From HKCCE3408 sp039191215 (GTDB lineage Bacteria; Pseudomonadota; Alphaproteobacteria; Rhodobacterales; Rhodobacteraceae), in the NCBI GenBank assembly GCA_039191215.1, contig JBCCXT010000001.1, forward strand, positions 62,001 to 126,000: 64,000 nucleotides of DNA, written 5' to 3'. Below are positions 61,375 to 64,000 of the stretch, one piece after another. The notes under the pieces are model-generated. The model was not told the origin of the DNA, did not search any database, and saw only the letters and a list, made by a program, of their open reading frames with translations. Positions within the stretch are counted from its first letter, which is position 1, and each line of letters starts with the position of its first letter. A program made the translations under genes and the position numbers.

Positions 61375-62976
61375 ATGACACGACGCACCGCCGATATCCT
61401 CGCCCAAAGGCTGTATGATGCCGGAATCCGCTATGCGTTTGGCATGCCGGGCGGTGAGGTGCTGACATTTGTCGACGCGTTGCAGCGCGCGGGCATCACG
61501 TTTGTGCTGATCCGCCATGAAAATGCCGGCGGGTTCATGGCCGAAGGCGTGCATCACGCAACCGGCGCGCCGGCTTTGCTGGTCACAACCGTCGGGCCCG
61601 GCGCGCTCAACGCGGTCAATGTGGTTGAGAATGCGCGCCAAGACAGGGTGCCGATGATTGTTGTCACCGGCGCTGTCGATGGCGCGGTTGCGGCGCGCTA
61701 CAATCACCAGGTGTTGGACCAGGTCGCGCTGTTTCGCACCGTGACGAAGGCAAGTTTCACGATGGAGGCGGGCGCGGCGGAAGCGCTGGCCGACCGTGCC
61801 GTGGCGCTGGCAACCGATCCCCGGCCGGGCCCCGTCCATATCGATCTGCCGATTGCCGTCGCCGCCGCGGAAGCCAGCCCTGCGCCAGAGCAGCGCCGCC
61901 GCCCCACCCTGCCCACAGCGCCCGCCGGTGCGGCACTTGAAGCGGCGCGAGACATGATTGCGCGCGCCAAACGACCGCTGATCATCGCCGGGGTCGATGC
62001 GCTCAACGGCGGTGCCGGGCCGCAGATCACAAAGGCGGCCGAAGGCTTGAGCGCGCCTGTGATCACCAGCTACAAGGGCAAAGGTCTGATCGGCGAGGCG
62101 CATCCGTTGGCCATGGGCGGCGCGGGCCTGTCGCCGAAAGCCGACCGGGAGCTTTTGCCGCTGGTCGCAGAGGCCGATCTGATCCTGGGCGCAGGCTATG
62201 ACCCGATCGAAATGCGACCGGGCTGGCAGGACCCCTGGGACCCAGCCAAGATGATCGACATCACCGCCGCGCCAAACGATCACTACATGCACCAGGGCGG
62301 GATCAACATCATCGGTGACATAGCCGCCTCGTTTGCCGCGCTGACCGATGGCGTGGCAAACCAGGCAAGCTGGGGCGCGCGCCCGGCCGAGGTGAAAGCA
62401 GCGCTTGCCAAGGTCTTCGCGCCAGAGCCCGATTGGGGCCCGGCCCGCGTCATCGAGACATGCCGCCGCATATTGCCGCCGGAAACCCGCGCCAGCGCCG
62501 ATAGTGGCGCGCATCGCATCCTCCTAAGCCAAATGTGGCGCTGCGATTATCCCCGCGCGCTGGTACAATCTTCAGGCCTTTGCACGATGGGCTGCGCCGT
62601 GCCCCTGGCGATGGGCGCGTCCCTGGCGGAGCCTGACCGGCCTTCGGTTAGTTTTTCGGGCGATGCCGGTTTTCTGATGGTCGCTGGAGAGCTTGCGACC
62701 GCCGCTGATCTGGGTCTTAGGACGATCTTTGTGGTTTTTGTCGATCGCAGCCTTGCGCTCATTGAGCTAAAACAGCGCCAGCGCCAATTGGCCAATACGG
62801 GCGTTGATTTCGGCTATACCGATTTCGCCGCTTTGGGGCGCGCAATGGGCGGGAACGGCCATAGGGCGACCGACGTGGCGATGCTAGAGACTGCTTTGCA
62901 ATCGGCCCTTGAGGCGGACCGCTTTACGGTCATCGCCGCCGAGATTGAAAGAGGCGCCTATGACGGGAAAATCTGA
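61375..62976 (+). CDS. Thiamine-diphosphate-dependent enzyme, acetolactate-synthase-like
   Basis: 533-residue member of the acetolactate synthase/benzoylformate decarboxylase superfamily. The ThDP-activating glutamate lies in IRHENAGGFMAEG, and the magnesium-ThDP motif begins SGDAGFLMVAGELATAADLGL, with GDA where GDG is usual. The middle domain, which binds FAD in ALS, is present in length. Not a close match to IlvB, oxalyl-CoA decarboxylase or sulfoacetaldehyde acetyltransferase by eye; substrate unknown, probably a 2-keto acid. It overlaps the CoA-transferase by 17 nt. Confidence 0.82.
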   Translation: MTRRTADILAQRLYDAGIRYAFGMPGGEVLTFVDALQRAGITFVLIRHENAGGFMAEGVHHATGAPALLVTTVGPGALNAVNVVENARQDRVPMIVVTGAVDGAVAARYNHQVLDQVALFRTVTKASFTMEAGAAEALADRAVALATDPRPGPVHIDLPIAVAAAEASPAPEQRRRPTLPTAPAGAALEAARDMIARAKRPLIIAGVDALNGGAGPQITKAAEGLSAPVITSYKGKGLIGEAHPLAMGGAGLSPKADRELLPLVAEADLILGAGYDPIEMRPGWQDPWDPAKMIDITAAPNDHYMHQGGINIIGDIAASFAALTDGVANQASWGARPAEVKAALAKVFAPEPDWGPARVIETCRRILPPETRASADSGAHRILLSQMWRCDYPRALVQSSGLCTMGCAVPLAMGASLAEPDRPSVSFSGDAGFLMVAGELATAADLGLRTIFVVFVDRSLALIELKQRQRQLANTGVDFGYTDFAALGRAMGGNGHRATDVAMLETALQSALEADRFTVIAAEIERGAYDGKI

Positions 62977-64000
62977 GCCAAAGGGTGCGCTGGACGGGCT
63001 GATCGTGCTCGATCTCAGCCGGATCCTCGCCGGGCCGACCTGCACGCAGCTTCTGGGCGATCTCGGCGCCACGGTGATCAAGATCGAAAACCCGGCAACC
63101 GGTGGCGATGATACCCGCGCCTGGGGGCCACCTTATGCCGAGACGCGCGACGGCAATTCTGACCTGTCGGGCTATTTCATGGCCGCCAATCGCAACAAGT
63201 ATTCGGTCGCTGTTGATATCTCCAGCGCCGAAGGCCAGGCGACAATTCACCAGATCGCAGCCGTGGCCGATATTGTCGTTGAAAACTTCAAACCCGGCGG
63301 TCTGGCGAAATACGGCCTCGACTACGCGGCCCTTAGCGCGGGGCGCCCCGATCTTGTCTATTGCTCGATCTCGGGCTTTGGCCAAACCGGCCCGAACCGG
63401 ACCCTGCCGGGATACGATCTGATGGCGCAAGGCTATGGCGGGATCATGTCGCTGACCGGAGAGGCAGACGGTGTGCCGTCAAAGGTAGGTGTCGGCATCG
63501 CTGATGTGATGTGCGGGATGTATGCATGCATCGGGATTCTGGCCGCCTTGCGCCACCGCGACACAACAGGTGAGGGTCAACATATCGATCTGAGCCTGAT
63601 CGACAGCCAAATGGCTTGGCTGATCAATGAGGGCACCAACACGCTGATCACCGGCCAAGCACCGATCCGGCGCGGCAATGCGCATCCCAATATCTGCCCT
63701 TATGACGTCTTTGCATGTGCGGACGGCCATATCATCCTGGCGGTGGGAAATGACGGGCAATTTCAACGGTTTTGCGCCGAGCTTGGGGCGCCGGACCTGG
63801 CCTATGATCCGCGGTTTTCGACCAACCCGCTGCGGTTGCAGAATCGCGAAGCCGTCAGCGCGGAAGTTACAAGATTGCTCAAAGATCAGCCCAAAAGCGC
63901 AATTCTCCATCGTTTGGCACATGCAAACGTTCCGGCCGGTCCGATCCATGATGTCACCGAAGCACTGGCCAGCGACCAGGCCGAAGCGCGCGGATCGGTG
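62960..64000 (+). CDS. CaiB/BaiF family III CoA-transferase (truncated by window end)
   Basis: 347 residues are visible and the frame runs off the window. Family marks are LDLSRILAGPTCTQLLGDLGA, VVENFKPG, DLVYCSISGFGQTGP and YDLMAQGYGG; the catalytic Asp is in GIADVMCGM. These enzymes move CoA between carboxylic acids. The ATG at 62960 has AAAGAGG upstream and lies within the ThDP gene, so the two are coupled. The acid substrate is unknown. Confidence 0.9.
   Translation, partial: MTGKSEPKGALDGLIVLDLSRILAGPTCTQLLGDLGATVIKIENPATGGDDTRAWGPPYAETRDGNSDLSGYFMAANRNKYSVAVDISSAEGQATIHQIAAVADIVVENFKPGGLAKYGLDYAALSAGRPDLVYCSISGFGQTGPNRTLPGYDLMAQGYGGIMSLTGEADGVPSKVGVGIADVMCGMYACIGILAALRHRDTTGEGQHIDLSLIDSQMAWLINEGTNTLITGQAPIRRGNAHPNICPYDVFACADGHIILAVGNDGQFQRFCAELGAPDLAYDPRFSTNPLRLQNREAVSAEVTRLLKDQPKSAILHRLAHANVPAGPIHDVTEALASDQAEARGSV

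Noticed and set aside
61363..62514. 383-codon open frame antisense to the ThDP enzyme
   Set aside because: No recognisable domain, and the sense strand encodes a complete ThDP fold.

Overview
The window reads as a contiguous stretch of chromosome from a high-GC alphaproteobacterium, most likely a marine Rhodobacteraceae (Roseobacter-like) member. The pointers are a sulfonate catabolic cluster with a TRAP transporter, a DUF4167 protein next to prmC-prfA, an lptF-lptG-lptD-surA-pdxA-rsmA run, and a dense layout with many 1-4 nt gene overlaps. I saw no tRNA, rRNA, insertion sequence, phage gene or CRISPR array. The assignment to a family is inference from gene content, not from a marker gene.

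Layout. 1-3.2 kb: katG diverging from oxyR (peroxide defence). 3.4-12.5 kb: a same-strand run of transglutaminase-DUF2126, circularly permuted ATP-grasp/alpha-E, a second transglutaminase, a glutamine-synthetase-like ligase and an iron alcohol dehydrogenase. 12.6-16.9 kb, minus strand: an envelope module of OmpA-like protein, XpaC-like protein, substrate-binding protein fused to OmpA, VWA protein and a COQ4-like protein. 16.9-20.5 kb: an isolated iolB and a polar amino-acid ABC transporter. 20.5-33.1 kb: a LacI regulator divergent from a long operon for 2,3-dihydroxypropane-1-sulfonate (DHPS) and 3-sulfolactate breakdown. 33.1-39.7 kb: an SDR, a rhodanese and four related glycosyltransferases. 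39.7-43.1 kb: a sparse region with a TfoX C-terminal-like protein, a CAP-domain protein and ndk. 43.4-59.4 kb: housekeeping genes (ABC-F factor, MarC, aspartyl protease, holC-pepA, the LPS transport run, DUF4167, prmC-prfA). 59.4-64 kb: a pentonate-type IlvD/Edd dehydratase divergent from a ThDP enzyme and a CoA-transferase that runs off the window.

How the genes work together. The best integrated system is the DHPS operon. Two near-identical LacI-type operators lie 22 bp apart in front of it. A TRAP transporter brings in the sulfonate. A histidinol-dehydrogenase-like enzyme (HpsN) oxidises DHPS to sulfolactate, helped by an SDR and a zinc-type dehydrogenase that probably interconvert DHPS stereoisomers. 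ComC handles sulfolactate redox. SuyAB would split sulfolactate to pyruvate and sulfite, and a UPF0324 membrane protein may export the sulfur anion. The striking defect is an in-frame TAG that cuts suyB in two while the rest of the gene remains intact.

Less understood and more open to discovery are the double-transglutaminase/ATP-grasp/alpha-E set continuing into a gamma-glutamyl ligase and alcohol dehydrogenase, and the OmpA/XpaC/SBP-OmpA/VWA module ending in a protein with the HDxxH-x11-E motif of COQ4.
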